Source of the DNA: Cryptomeria japonica
Taxonomy: Eukaryota > Streptophyta > Pinopsida > Cupressales > Cupressaceae
Reading direction: 5' to 3'
Assembly: GCF_030272615.1 (NCBI RefSeq)
Contig: NC_081415.1
Coordinates: 260,894,425 to 260,958,424, forward strand
Length of the DNA stretch: 64,000 bases
Both the position numbers and the translations under genes were made by a program. Of the stretch, positions 23,118-35,540 are shown in pieces. The notes under the pieces are model-generated. The model ran no database searches. It saw only the letters and a list, made by a program, of their open reading frames with translations, and was not told where the DNA came from. How positions within the stretch are numbered: the first letter of the stretch is position 1; the number at the start of each line of letters is the position of its first letter.

Positions 23118-26100
23118 CGTCGTCGTCGTCGTCGTCGTTGTCGTCGTCATCGTCATCGTCATCGTCATCGTCGATGTCATCGTCATCGTCATCATTGTGT
23201 TCGTCATCATCATCACCATCACCATCACCATCACCATCACCATCACCATCACCATCATCATCAGCAGTAGCAGCATCATCATCATCAGCTTCTTCTTCAT
23301 GTACATTTCTGTCAGGAACATCATCGACTAACTGTCGATCGTGATCATCATCTATATCATCTTCTACTTCTTCGATATCTTCTTCTTCCATCACATTATA
23401 CATTATCGGCCTTCCTCTTGGATCATGTCTAACAACAAATGACCAACCTGGTTTATGTGGAACCTCTGAGTAAAATACCTACTCACATTGACTTGGAAGA
23501 ACATAGGGCTCATCCCCAACTCATTCAAACGACCTTATATTAACCATTGTAAATCCATTATCACGTTCGATAACAGTTCTATCAGGATCATTTTTATTCA
23601 GTCGTAGCCTATACCATTTGACGATGAATAGAACTAATTTGAAGGAATTAAAGTCACACTCAAGTATATCATCCAAAATACCATAGTATCGATTTTGAGA
23701 CTCTTGAGGATGTATGTCGTTTCTAGATGAAATATTGGTCACCTCAAAGACTGCAGTTATCCCAGAATCACAAGTTTTCTTCGTGTCATCCAACTGTTTG
23801 ATGCAAAATTTATGACCATTGCAGCACATAGCCTTGTGGTGTTTGACCTGCAATATGTCTAACATATTAAAATTATTGCATCATGAGTTGATAAACATAT
23901 GGGTGATTAATAAAATTATATGTACCTGTTGATCTCTTAAACCATATGCTAAATCAATTTCCCTTTGTGTAACATTGGAATCTCCATTACGATGAGCTTA
24001 TTTAACCAATGAAGTGACACCATCCCATGTTAATGTGCGACTAGAATGTTGACATCGTTCAATCCACAACATCATCCAATCAAGATTGTTTGCAATATAC
24101 AAATGTAGCGCATCCCACTCGCGACCAACTGTACAAATAATTAATAAACCACTTACAACTGATTTATTTAGAAGATGAAGAATTAATTTACTACAATAAC
24201 ATCTTATAATTCCCTCTCACTTTCTTCAATCTACCTTTCCCCATCAAGTGCTCCCCTTCGAATTTATTAATGGGGTTGGGATCCCAAATGCGATCTACGT
24301 GGATTTTTGCTGCAAACTTAGGAAGATATTCAGTAATGTACACCATAGTTTGGTATACCATATATCCCTCCACCATAGAACCCTCAGGATGTGCTCTTTG
24401 TCGAACCAAAGCCTTCAAAAATTTCAGGTGCCTCTCAATCATCCACATTGACCTAGTGTGTATAGGTCCACACAATTTGATCTCCTCAACTTGGTGTATG
24501 AGGTAGTGTTCTTGTGCATTGAAAAAAGTTGAAGGTAGACACTTTTGCATTTCACACATTAGATGAGGGATTTTTCTCTTCCAATATTTTATATCTTCCT
24601 TGTGGATTTCTTTAGATGACAACCACCTAACAGAGATTGAAGACGCAAAAATATATAAATGAGACTTTACAAAATAATATACAATATATTGCATAACAAG
24701 TAAAACAAATGGCAAATATAATATCTATACAACAAATTGAACAAACATCACTACTTACCTCATGTATTTTCCAAGATCATATATGACTTGCTTGATATTA
24801 TTGTCGAAGTGGTCTGGGAGAGATAGAGGTAGAACGTACTGCAACAATTATAAAATGATCTTTTCATTGTTTTCTAACATAATACAATGAAAAGTACATG
24901 CACAATATACAAATATATAGTAAATACACAAGAACATGAAATACCTTAATGAAGGTATGCCAATCATGCATTTTCATCCCTGGCCCAAATTCACTCTTCT
25001 TTGATATGAGATTGTTTATGTTCGCAGCAAATCCTATGGGAAATCGAATTTTTCGTATGACTTCTTTTATAGAATTGCTTTGTTGCTCCGTTAATAACCA
25101 AGGAAGGGCACTTATATTAATCTGATCTCCATTGCTATTTGATTGAATGACATTTTTCATTGCATGATTGGATTCCACAATGTCACTAAAAATTTTGACA
25201 ATTTTTTCTTTGTCACGCCTTCCATCCAATATTTTCCATAATGTCTCTGTTATATTCTTTCCAATATGAATTGTATCAAACAAATGCACAATTTGTAGTT
25301 GCTCGTAGTAAGGCAACCTATTGAATTGTCTGGGATAACTTTTTAGTCCCTTTGGAAGGTGACCATCCATGCCTTGACGACCTTCAATATCATCAATTAC
25401 ATCATCAGTAAATAAAACACAATAGAAAAATTCAAATTCCAAACATAAACCATTAGATGGAATGACATTACCTTGACGATTAATTCTATTATATTCCAAC
25501 TTCCATAAGTGAGGAGTCATTCTTCATGGCTTTGATGTAGTCTCTTCTTTCCCATTGAAAAGATGTTTTTTAGTATTTCGGTACTTATGATTTTTGTGAA
25601 GGAAGTGCCTATACTCATCAAACACCTGCTTTCCTAAAAATATTGAATGACAGGATTTCATCTTTGGACCACAAATTGGACATGCAAATTTTCCCTTTGT
25701 TTGAAGACCTACAAGATAATGTATAATTCTATTAAATCTGTTAATTTTTATAATTATAATTATCATGCGCAACTTGAACACTATAACATACCACAAAAAT
25801 GTGTTAGCCCTAGGGCATCATGTATTGTCCATACAAGCATTGCATGGAATTGAAATTGTCTTTATCCTATTGGTCTAGAGATGTCATACATGGTCACACC
25901 ATTCCATAACTCCAGCAACTCGTCAATAAGAGGCTCAATATATAAATTCATATCTTTAACTTGGTACTTGCCTAGTGGAATGAACAAAAACATTACATAA
26001 TTATTATGACCATTTTACTGCAATATTTATAATTAAATGTAGATGACTATTAAATGATAAAATACCTAGAACAATCATTTCCAACATTATGTGCTCCCTC

Positions 26101-27394
26101 TTTATTGACATCCATGGAGGAATATTATTGTTGATAACAAAAATAGGCCACACCGAGTAAATAGATCTCAACTCTCCAAATGGATTGACATCATCCGCTG
26201 CCAATGAAAGCATGAGATTACGAGGTTCTTCTTTAAAGTGTGGCCACTTTTCCTCTATGTTCATAAATGTTGAACCATCCGCAGGCATTCAAATAATGTC
26301 ATCTCAACTTCTATTGCGTGCATGGTAATCCATAAATTGTGCCAAGCTAGTGCACCTGAATAATCGTTGCATACGTGGAATAATGGGAATATAACGAAGA
26401 ACCTTGCGAGGCACCTTTTTTGTTATTTTATCTATTCGATATCTACTGATATGACATTCAGGGTATTCTGTTCCAAATTCATGTTGTTTATGATATATAA
26501 TATGATCATTGGGACAAGCATCTATTGTTTGATACTCCATTCCAATATCTTTCATAATGGCAGATAATTCTCGGTATGAGTGAGGTAGAATATTTGATGG
26601 TGGTAAGAAAAACTCACCTATCAATCTACAGCAAAAAAAAAAGTTTGAGGTGTTAATATAAAGAATATTAATGGTACATGATTCACCATTTATTAACTAT
26701 AATGACATGCATGACACACCTTAACATACGTGAGATTGTTATGTTGGATAAACCATTCATAACCTTCAAGTTCACCAACAACAATACAGCAGAGAGAAGA
26801 GTTGTTTGGGAGCCTTTATAAAGGGGCTCATATGCCTTCTCAAGAAGAGGTAAATCATGAACATCAAGGTCATCCTGATCATCATGATCAGTTGTGCCAG
26901 TACTAAATATGTCATGGATCAATGTATTTGTACCATCATCTTCAATTGTGTTTTCTGGTGCATGATCATCATCTTCCATGGGATCATTATCTTCAGCTTC
27001 GATATTCACACCTCCGTGTTCCTCCACTTCGAAAACCATATTCTTCGGGTTGTGTTGGTCCATATCATGTGCCCTGGGGTGATCGATGTATATAAAAAAT
27101 GATCAACATAAATAAACCATGATCATGATCTCATTATCAAGTGATTTCTTATGTATATAAATTGTTAAAATGATATAATGAACAACTTACCAGTGGATGA
27201 TAATCATGTCCCCCTTCAATGTGACCATGCTGCCTACAATGTTTCTTAGTTGTTTTGATTAGAAGTCTTCTAGTCTTTAAGCCCTTACAAATTTTGCAGG
27301 GACAATAACATTTTTCATCACCTTTTCTTTTCAAGTTAGACCATAATCTAGCAATTGTCTCCTTATTTTGTTCTTTGCTGATATTATCTGACAT
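23062..27394 (-). pseudogene. CACTA transposase, TNP2 family, with DUF4218 and DUF4216-like regions
   Basis: Exons on the minus strand give, in order: an N-terminal transposase-associated zinc region (27394-27191, CPCKICKG, HCRQHGH); an acidic linker and LLEKAYEPLYKG (27063-26700); IDACPNDHIIYHKQ and KVLRYIPIIPRMQRLF (26624-26304); the TNP2 core LAADDVNPFGELRSIYSVWP and NNNIPPWMSIKREH (26288-26050); PLIDELLELWNG (about 25985-25800); KFACPICG and KHLFNGKEE (25712-25524); and GLKSYPRQFNRLPYYEQ (25520-24955). A DUF4218-like part follows (24640-24200: IPHLMCEMQKCLPSTFF, RAHPEGSMVEGYM), then a DUF4216-like part (23865-23521: YYGILDDILECDF, GFTMVN). The protein ends in an Asp/Glu-rich tail. In-frame stops occur, for example TGA near 25522 and TAA in the PLIDELL exon, so this copy is probably dead. 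Confidence 0.88.
23085..23285 (-). repeat. Trinucleotide/hexanucleotide microsatellite encoding an acidic tail
   Basis: CAT/CGT triplets and CACCAT hexamers on the plus strand read on the minus strand as runs of Asp and Gly-Asp at the C-terminus of the transposase gene. The frame stays open to a stop at 23062. Frames of poly-Met, poly-Ser, poly-Ile and poly-Val on either strand are shadows. Confidence 0.9.
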
Positions 27395-28960
27395 GGTCTT
27401 TCTTCACAGGCAAAAAAATCATGCTATGGAAACTTCAGTGCAAAAGCTTCACAAAAATTGCAAATCGAACCAAAACCATTTAACTCTTCTTTTTCATCTT
27501 AAAACATTGAACTTAATAGAGAACGTATTTAATGTAGCTGATTGTGTGAATTTCTGAGCATTGTGTTTGCAAATTCTTACTAAAAGTTTGGTTGTTGCAG
27601 ACTTTCTGAGAGACATTTTTGAGTATTCTAAGCCTTGGTTCTTGTATTTTCACTGGTGATAAGTTGGAAACTTCATGGCAAACCTGTAGCCAGTCGATCT
27701 AATTTTGACAAGTTATACACCAAGCAAACAGGCATCTAGAACTAGCATTGTTTGCAGGTCACCCCTACCCTATGCCATAGGTAACTAATTAGGTTCATTT
27801 TAGAGTCTTATTTCCAAATATGTACCTCTATGTTAGCTTTTTGCTTTATTATTTGCCTGTTTATGCTTAATCTTGTCAATTTTGCATAATTTTACTTAGT
27901 TCTTGCATCTTCAATGAAATTATATCTAATCATATCCAATCACATCAAAATGGAACAATTAATCATATTGCTGGTCTCTCCTAGAGGAATTAAATTGAAC
28001 CAAATTGACTATTCCCCAATAAAATGTTTTGAAATGGTGAATGTATAAGTTTGTAGTTTACTTTCCTAGACTAGGACCCCATTTCGTCAACATTTCACTA
28101 TGAAAGCATAAATATTTTTTCTTGAAGAGAACATCTTACAGATTATGTTTCAATGTATAACACATTTTCATAATCAATCATTCGACTTCACATGGATAAA
28201 AGAATTCACATATTCTAAGTCATGATCTGATGATGTGAACAACTCATATGCAACTATATGGCATGCAAAGCATTTATTTTAACATACACTTATTCATCCA
28301 CATTGCAGGGATAACAATACAAGGCTCACATATTGGTCTAAGAGGATGCCATGGTCTCACAAAGTAACCAAGAACCATATGAAATGATGGTCTTGAATCC
28401 ACACACAACTAGGGAAGATCCATACGATTATGTATGACTTCCCCCTTGTTTGTTTAATGGGATTAGCCTCCAAGACATAGCCGTCAATAATCACTAAGAA
28501 TGTACAAGTGGATCGTAGCTACCCATACAACAAACACTTACCCCTATCCTCAAATTTTCCCAATGTTTGATTCCTTATATACACTCATCCAAGGTTATCT
28601 ACGTCGATCTTGGTGAGTAATCACATCACAACAAAGAAGCAAACATTTAAAAATAGCAAGAGTTTCACTAAACTACCAAAGATCATAAATATTGAAAGAA
28701 AGAAAAAATAGTACCAATAATAAGTCAAATAAATGTGTTCAATTCCAATAGCAAATCAAACATAGCCACAATAACTACACAATAGAGAAAACTCACAATA
28801 GTGATTAAACTAATTCAAACAAGATAAAATAAAATTGTTGGCCCAAGCAACAAAGATGAGAGATCATCAATAATTGAAGGAAACTTCACAATCCTTAAAA
28901 GTGCACATTACATAACTATACGACTAGAAATTGTGGCTAAATAGAGTTAAGATTCAACAT

Positions 28961-29290
28961 GACTCCAATAATAGTCCCTCATGTGTGCATTTGTGGCATG
29001 AACACAAAAACTCCGACATGGCATGGCCATGTACCTAATGGAGAAGACATGTCTAGGCTACATGCCCAAAAAACATGACTATAATAATAGTCCCTCATGC
29101 ATGCATTTGTGGCCTGCACACTACAAATCCTAACATATCATGGCAATACACCTCATAGAGAAGACACACCTAGGGCCACATTGCACATAGCAACGTGCCT
29201 CACAAAGAAGACATGCATAGGGCACATGCCACATAGCAATGTGTCTTATGGAAAAATGTGCATGCATGTCACACACCAAAGCTATATGTA
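28961..29290. repeat. Diverged tandem repeat, about 116-bp period
   Basis: AATAATAGTCCCTCATG follows GACTCCAAT at 28961 and GACTATAAT at 29077, and the surrounding text (GCATTTGTGGC, GAGAAGACA, CACAT) recurs. A third, partial block follows to about 29290 with AAGACATG and GGGCACATGCC phrases. Confidence 0.65.
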
Positions 29291-30329
29291 TACATCATGA
29301 GACACATTCATATGTTATCAAACACAACCTATTGTATCTAACATGAGTTTCTCTCTACATGTGAGCAAATCTTCCAACACTAATCGCCACTAAGAAGGAA
29401 TAATATAAAATGCATCATCAAATATTTGTGTGTGTGTGGAATTGTGTCTTTGAACCCAAATCACTACCATCAACAACATGTAACCATCACCTACACTATA
29501 TTAAAACATAAGTATGGTGTGATATCATATCTATTTGCATAATGTCAAAACACATGCAAACATGAAAATCATCATAGCATGACAAAAATCAATCTCCACA
29601 TGTTGGAACAAAGATATAAATAAGATAATATCGTAAGAGGAAACTCGTACCAAGAACCACATACCAACTATCGGCAATGCTATCAAGATAAATGTAGGAT
29701 AGGATACCACTATGAGCCATCCAATGGTCCATTCTATGAGGAGAACTAGGTGATACTATCTTTGAAAGGTGTGGTCAATAGAGATAATCCCTACTAATGC
29801 CACAATATGTCACCATAGCTTCTTGAGTTTTCCATTCTTCTACTTAACACCACATTTATTGAGTTTCTCAACAGCGAGGTTGGTTCTCAATAGGATGCAC
29901 AAACATGTAAACACACAAGCATGGTTTCATCATACTTGTACAACAATACAAATTCATTTTTCTAGTTAATTACTTAGTGTAAAAATAACTCCATTACATA
30001 ACATAGGGCAATAATCACCATAAGTTTTCAAATAAACTGCCCAAACATTAATTGGAGTTACCCTTTCTAAGGTACAAACATAATTTATTTATAACTTCAA
30101 AATTAAAATAATCACAATACATCCAAATAAGTTCAATAGTGCATGGAAATAGACAACATGATCCATAATTAAACCCATAAATTACCCTAATTGGATATGC
30201 TAATAAAATGGTGTCTCAAATAATAGAGATTATGTTGGACCTATAATAGAGATCTGGAGTTTGTTTCATCATACTTGTATCCAAATACACCATCCATAGA
30301 TAGGTACTCAGTACCACAATCTCATGGGT

Positions 30330-30610
30330 ACCCTTTTAGCTGAATTTACCCTATATTTAGGTGAATCTACCCTTGTATCATTCCTTGATCTAGTATGTCA
30401 TTCCACCAATCAATAATTTTTCCATATTCTTGGGAGAATACACTATCCCTTAGGTGAATATGCCATATCCTTAAATGAATCCTCCTTGTCATCATCCTAA
30501 GTCCTCTTTTTGTTAAGTCTTATCCCTTCATCCTTAGGAAAATCCACCTATCCTTATGTGAATCTACTTTCTCTTAGGTGAATCTATTTCACATAAATCA
30601 TTTATCTTAT
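30330..30610. repeat. Irregular short repeat, CCTTAGGTGAATCTACC type
   Basis: Variants of TTAGGTGAATCTAC occur near 30356, 30452, 30548 and 30577, with shorter half-copies between. Periods are irregular. No coding content was seen. Confidence 0.6.
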
Positions 30611-31419
30611 CCATCTTTCTTACGCAAATGGTGAATTTTTCCTATCCTTAGATGACTACACTCACAGACAAGAATAAGCTATATTTTATCAATGAATGCA
30701 AATAAAAATGAGATTAAAAAGGAAACCCCTTGGTTATATAGGCCAAGATGAGGAGTAAGATATCATAAGATTATGACAAGTGTACTAATCTTATGATATG
30801 AGAAATAAAGTGATAAGATAAGATCGCATGTAAAGTGATAAGTATCCCATGTGAAACCTAAGTAAACTTAAGTGATAAGGCATAAGTAGGACCTAATCAT
30901 CAAACTAGTTAGGTAATGCCCCCTTTTAACTTGAATAGGAAGCCTAAATTTAGTATGATCACATTTGATAATTCTATAAAGTTGTTATAATTTCAAAAGA
31001 CTATCTAGATTTTGTAATATGAGGAAGCTTGCAATATTAATCATTCATGATTGGCCTAGGATCAACCTTGAGAAGCTATGAAGGTTTAATTAAAAAATTA
31101 ATTGCAATATATATTATTTAGAGAAAACAACATGTTGTCTACACCTTTTAGTTTTACTGTTTGGCCATATTAGTCATCCTTGTCTCCATTCATTCTATTG
31201 TATTTTCTTCTTTCTTTGTACAAGTGAAGTCTATTGTAGCATCAAAAGCATGCAAGGGTAGATATCCTACTAAAAATTATAAAATTTAATTTATAATATT
31301 TTTACCATTATAAGGGCCATTTGAATTATATCCATGTGGAGGCATGAAATTTGTAGTTGAAGTAATTATATATGTGAAATAGATAATATTAATCAAAGAG
31401 ATCATTGATAAATATAAAA

Positions 31420-31590
31420 AGTTGTAGCATTGACTGTAAAGAATGTTGCTAAATCCAAAAAAATTGTAGCTCGATCGCATAGATTGGTGGTAAATCTAAA
31501 AAAATATTGTGTTGGTTGTAGGGATCATTGTTAAATCTAAAAACTTGTAGCATTGATCATAAATATTATTGTTAAATCTATGGTTTTTTA
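31420..31590. repeat. Imperfect tandem repeat of about 45-50 bp
   Basis: GTTGTAGCATTGA...AAATCTAAAA-type units recur near 31421, 31467, 31510 and 31545, for example TTGTTAAATCTAAAAAC and TTGTAGCATTGATCAT. They are diverged and AT-rich. Confidence 0.6.
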
Positions 31591-32166
31591 TTACACTAAT
31601 CATTCCAAATGGTGAATAGTATATTGATTGTTATCGCTACAAAGTTGATTGGTGGTGACAACTTTGAAGAAAGCCATCATTGGATGAAAAGTACTTTTCT
31701 CTTGTCAAATATCATGTCCTTTATTGATGAAACTATGAAAGACATATTTTTATGAATAATTGACGAGCAAAGAAAAAGAAAGGCTTTATAGTATTATAAT
31801 TATTTTGGTCATTTTGAAAGACAATGTTCTGAAAGGAAAGATATGAAAACACATAATCATGGGTGTTAAAACAAGATTATGTTTGTATACTTTGGAGACG
31901 GTTTTTTTTCTTAAATGTTCTCCATTTATACATGGGAATCTAATAAAACTATTTTTCATAGATGGCATCCATCATCTAGTTAAGTTGTGTAATAAAATAA
32001 AGTTTATGGGAGAGCGTTAACAAATGTAAACTACTTTTAATCACACACCCTAAATAATTTGTCATATACAATCATGTCTCATATAAGAGACATGTTTGTC
32101 CATGCATACATTATTCATTTAAATATCTTTGGATCCATAGAGAAAATCTATTCAAGCTCTCCAATT

Positions 32167-32469
32167 TCAACAAATCTCTACCTCAAACCTCATACTACTA
32201 ATCTCCCTCATTCCCCTCGCATACACATCCTCTCCTCCCTCCTCGGCCCTCACCTTAACTCTGAGGTGCAGACCCAACTCAAACACCACACACAATCCCC
32301 ACAACAACCAATTCCAATCCCAAATCCACTCCACCATCAAACGAGCCCGATATCTGGCCTCAACATCCATAGCCCAAACACCCATACACCCAGAATTCAA
32401 CGACCTATTCTTCATAGAAGTCCAAGCATCAAAGCATAATCGAAGGGGGTTTTTTATGAGAGTTATCAC
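32167..32469 (-). other. Unassigned open frame in a locally GC-richer block
   Basis: A 100-codon minus-strand frame (FDAWTSMKNRSLNSGCMGVW and Trp-rich follow-up) overlaps a 126-codon plus-strand frame rich in Pro, His and Ser (32059-32439). I recognise neither. The block near the right end of the CACTA element is less AT-rich than its surroundings and could be a captured fragment or the transposase leader region. A 26-bp phrase ending GAGCGAGAACAGAAGCCC is repeated near 32673 and 32714. Confidence 0.25.
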
Positions 32470-32869
32470 AAGGACAAGACAACTCCTAGCTATTGATTAC
32501 CCTACTCTATCAGGAGGGCAAGGACCATTCATTATACTACTGTTACCATCCTCCTCTTCCCATGCGAAATGAAGGTAGGCTTCGGCCTCGTTAATTAGGG
32601 GAGGGGATTTTATTGGACTCGAATCGGGGGTGCTCCATTGGGGTTAACCACTTTCTTTCTCATTGAAACCCCATGAGCGAGAACAGAAGCCCCTTCGGAT
32701 GCAGCTGGAAACCCTGTGAGCGAGAACAGAAGCCCTCCCTACTGTCAACTATACTAGTCGGTGTGGGTCAATCCATCCCAACCACATTACTCCTCGATCG
32801 GACATCCAGGGGTGAGGACAGGTAATGTTGGGTGGGAGCAGACACAGCAATACACTGGGAAAGAAAGAA

Positions 32870-33139
32870 AATGAAATTGCAAAAAAATTAGTTAAGAAAG
32901 AAATTGAAAAACAAAGAGTTCTTACCTTGCTTGTGCAGAGATCGCTCCGGCGGGGGGCAGGGAGGCAAGATTTGCTTTCAAAATGAAAATGTGTTGTGTT
33001 TTTTTTTTAAAATAAAATGCTCGAGGTCATCGGAATTCCGACGAACACGGGCATTTTTTTTTAAAAAAATCAAATTTTCACACAATGCTCCTTGTCTGTC
33101 GGAAACCTCCGTCGGAATTTGACCCCAAATGTATTAGTG
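32870..33139. repeat. Right subterminal region of the CACTA element
   Basis: Contains CATCGGAATTCCGACGAACA near 33029 and CTGTCGGAAACCTCCGTCGG near 33097, the same GTCGG/CCGAC words as the left subterminal region. It lies inside the right terminal repeat. T- and A-runs occur near 33000 and 33055. Confidence 0.8.
33109..33139 (-). repeat. Right terminal inverted repeat of the CACTA element
   Basis: Ends ATGTATTAGTG. Its reverse complement begins CACTAATACATTTGGGG and matches the left terminus. The following CCT (33140-33142) is the target duplication. Confidence 0.92.
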
Positions 33140-33142
33140 CCT

Positions 33143-33598
33143 CTTCTCTACAAGTCCTCAAAATTGTTATATTCAAGACTAGCTCACACGAGAAAACAAG
33201 ATACAAAATAAAGAATGCATCTGATAACCAAGTGGGAAATACCTCTCAAATCATTCACATGTTGAGTAGACCAAGAGTGGGAAACAAGATTGTCATTTGC
33301 TCACAACACTAAGAAATAAAAGCTTACAATAAATGACAATTTTTTATCTAGGACCATAATGGATTCATATCAATAACTAAGTGTAGGCTCCTCGGTATTT
33401 CAACTAAAATCCTCATCAAAGAGTAACCATCTTAACACATGATCCCAAAAACATGAGATCTTATGGCCTCACCCAAGCCTCTCTAGTCTCCATGAGCTTA
33501 CCAATTAAACCATGCTAACTTCAAATACAATCTTGCAAAATTATGAAGCTCCAATCAAGTGATTAATACTCAAAACCAAAGAGAACCGACAACACCTA
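33143..33598. other. Host-side sequence between the CACTA and Copia elements
   Basis: About 455 bp without a gene or recognisable repeat. Its last five bases (ACCTA) form the left target duplication of the Copia element. Confidence 0.5.
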
Positions 33599-34496
33599 TG
33601 TTAGCATTACATTATGTGTTGTCATTGATGTCAAATCTTGTGGTCCAGATTAAGTTTGGATGTGGTATGTTGAGAAAAAGTGTTTGATTAAGGCATGTTG
33701 TACATTTGGAGGTTTCCCAATTTTACCGGATGATTTTGGTGTTTTGGAAGATGTTATTTAGTGCTATCATAGGGTCGGGATTGGTCTGGAGCTCGAGGTT
33801 TTGGACCGACTATTGAAGTTGTGTAACATAGCATGTGGTTATGTTTTTGGGTCCAGCTTTGGTGATATATGTAACGTGTTGATATGTTTGATGAAGAACG
33901 GTGTGATATAGTCTACTTCTCATTCCTTCCCACCATTAGAATGTTTAGTGGAGACCTATTTTAGATCTTTGTCTTAGCCAACATTGAGAATTATATTTTT
34001 CTAGAGATAATATATGTAGGATTATGGTTTGATGAGATTTTATATGGCTTTTGTGTTGAAGACATGCACGATTGAAGGAATCCAGTCATTGTGTGGAGAT
34101 AGTGTGCAGATTATTACCGGAAGAAGTTCCAATAGTTTATACTGTGTTTTTGTGGTGGATTCTCTTTATCTTTCTTTCTTCTTTGGCAGTGATCCTTTCA
34201 GGGAAGTGAGCCCACCTATAGTGAGCACCTTGGTAGTGAGCCATCCTTTGTAAAAATCACCTTAATCGGTGTCACCTTAACTAGTGTTTATATATTGAGA
34301 ATTAGCATTCTCCGTGGTTTTTCCCTTCTTGATTTTTCCATGTAAATTATGGTGTTTCTTGTGTCTGATTTGTTTTGTTCATGTGCTTTCATGTTTTGTT
34401 AATTCTATTTATTATTCTGTATTTGTGAATTAAGGTTAAAAGAAAATTTTATTTTCAATTAATTCACCCCCCTCTCAATTACCCGAATATTCAACA
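33599..34496 (+). repeat. Left (5') LTR of the Copia element
   Basis: Starts TGTTAGCATTACATTATG and ends GAATATTCAACA, matching 58291-59190. A TATA-like TTTATATATTG lies at about 34287-34297. Confidence 0.95.
34287..34297 (+). promoter_or_regulatory. Possible TATA box in the Copia 5' LTR
   Basis: TTATATATTG lies about 200 bp before the LTR end and is conserved in the right LTR (58981-58989). Position and sequence suit a Copia promoter. There is no experimental support. Confidence 0.35.
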
Positions 34497-34498
34497 TT

Positions 34499-34510
34499 TG
34501 GTTTCAGAGC
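34499..34510 (+). other. Copia primer binding site (initiator tRNA-Met type)
   Basis: TGGTTTCAGAGC follows the LTR by two bases and differs at one base from the TGGTATCAGAGC usual in plant Copia elements. Confidence 0.85.
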
Positions 34511-34559
34511 TTTGGTTCCTTGATATAGAGCTTAATCACTTGAGGTAGATCTTGATCCG

Positions 34560-35540
34560 ATGGCACACAAACTATCCATTCCTATCTTTGGAGGATCTGA
34601 TTATAGCTTCTGGAAAGTGAAGATGAGAGGTTATTTGGTTTCTCTAGGTTACAACACTTGGAACGTTGTGGAGACTAAGTATGTTCTACCTATGAATGGT
34701 CTTAACACTCTGGATGAGATTCAAGCCTATGAAGAAAATGAAAAAGCAAGGTATGTTATTTTCAATGCATTATCAAAAACTAAATTGACTAAGGTTATCT
34801 TTTTTAATACTACTTATGAGGTTTGGTAGAAGTTAAAAGACATCTATGAAGGAAATGAGAGATTCAAGTTGACAAAGAGGTTAACAGCTAAGAGAATATA
34901 CAAAAATTAAGAAGATGGAAGAAGGGAGAAGACGTTGTAAGCTACTTTGAGAAGGTTGACACCGCAGTGAATGAAATCAAAGAACTCAAAGGTACCTTGA
35001 GTGATGAAGATGTGATTGACAAAATCCTGATGATATTATCGGTAAGCTAAAGTGATAAGATCTCAATGATTGAAGAAACTTATGATCCAAAGAAGTTCAC
35101 CAGAGAGCATCTTTTTGGTACCATGACTGCATTTGAAGTAAGAAAGTTTGGAAAGGACAAAGACAAGTCAGAGACCACATTCAAGGCATCTAAAGACAGT
35201 TCAGATGATGAAGAAATCTCGGATGAGGTGGAAGAAAATTTTGTGAGAAAACTGAAGAAAGGCACTGGAAAGTACAAAGGTATGTTACCCTTTAAATGTT
35301 TTAGATGTGGAAATATTGGTCATATTTCAAATAGATGTTCAGAAAGGGAAGCTAAACAAAAGTTTAAGGAAAACAAGGGAAAAATCAATAAGAAATATTA
35401 CTATGTTAAAGATGATGTTGGCATCTCAGATGATGAATCAGACTATGAGGATGGTGATTGCTTGTTTCTATTAGAAAAGGATGTTCCTAATTTTGATATC
35501 TCTAAGAGTGTTGCTAATGAATTCCATGCTAGAAGAGATA
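34560..35540 (+). pseudogene. Copia gag polyprotein region, frameshifted
   Basis: The frame opens with an ATG at 34560, 50 bases after the primer site, giving FGGSDYSFWKVKMRGYL, a typical Copia gag start. A TAG at 34827 interrupts it. Reading continues with KLKDIYEGNERFKLTKRL and must change frame near 34905 to reach VVSYFEKVDTAVNEIKEL, then has another stop near 35048. From 35066 the frame holds GTMTAFEVRKFGK and a CCHC zinc knuckle, CFRCGNIGHISNRC (about 35297-35338), which would bind RNA. An acidic stretch follows. At least two nonsense changes and one frameshift inactivate it. Confidence 0.88.

Larger units (their letters stand above)
27395..32166. other. CACTA 5' non-coding region with minor tandem repeats
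   Basis: This region lies upstream of the TNP2-type gene. No long frame is supported. It contains the three minor repeat tracts listed separately and a weak gag-like remnant near 31640-31860, where a plus-strand reading contains GHFERQCSERK, recalling a zinc knuckle. The promoter of the transposase should lie close to 27400-27600 or further right, but no clear TATA box could be chosen. Confidence 0.4.
12050..33139 (-). mobile_element. CACTA (En/Spm) DNA transposon, structurally complete, 21.1 kb
   Basis: The left end reads CACTAGTACATTCGGG and the right end, reverse-complemented, reads CACTAATACATTTGGGG. The inverted repeat extends about 31 bases to CGACGG. Perfect 3-bp target duplications CCT flank it (12047-12049 and 33140-33142), the length typical of CACTA elements. 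Subterminal GTCGG/CCGAC-rich repeats lie inside both ends. Two transposon genes lie on the minus strand: a TNP2-like transposase (23062-27394) and a SET-like plus Transposase_24-like gene (about 18586-22301 or beyond). Both carry premature stops, so this copy is probably not autonomous. About 6.5 kb on the left and 5.7 kb on the right are non-coding and contain smaller repeats. Confidence 0.93.

Noticed and set aside
23059-23344. Poly-Ser, poly-Met, poly-Ile and poly-Val frames
   Set aside because: Shadows of the triplet repeat. Only the Asp-rich minus-strand frame continues a recognised gene.
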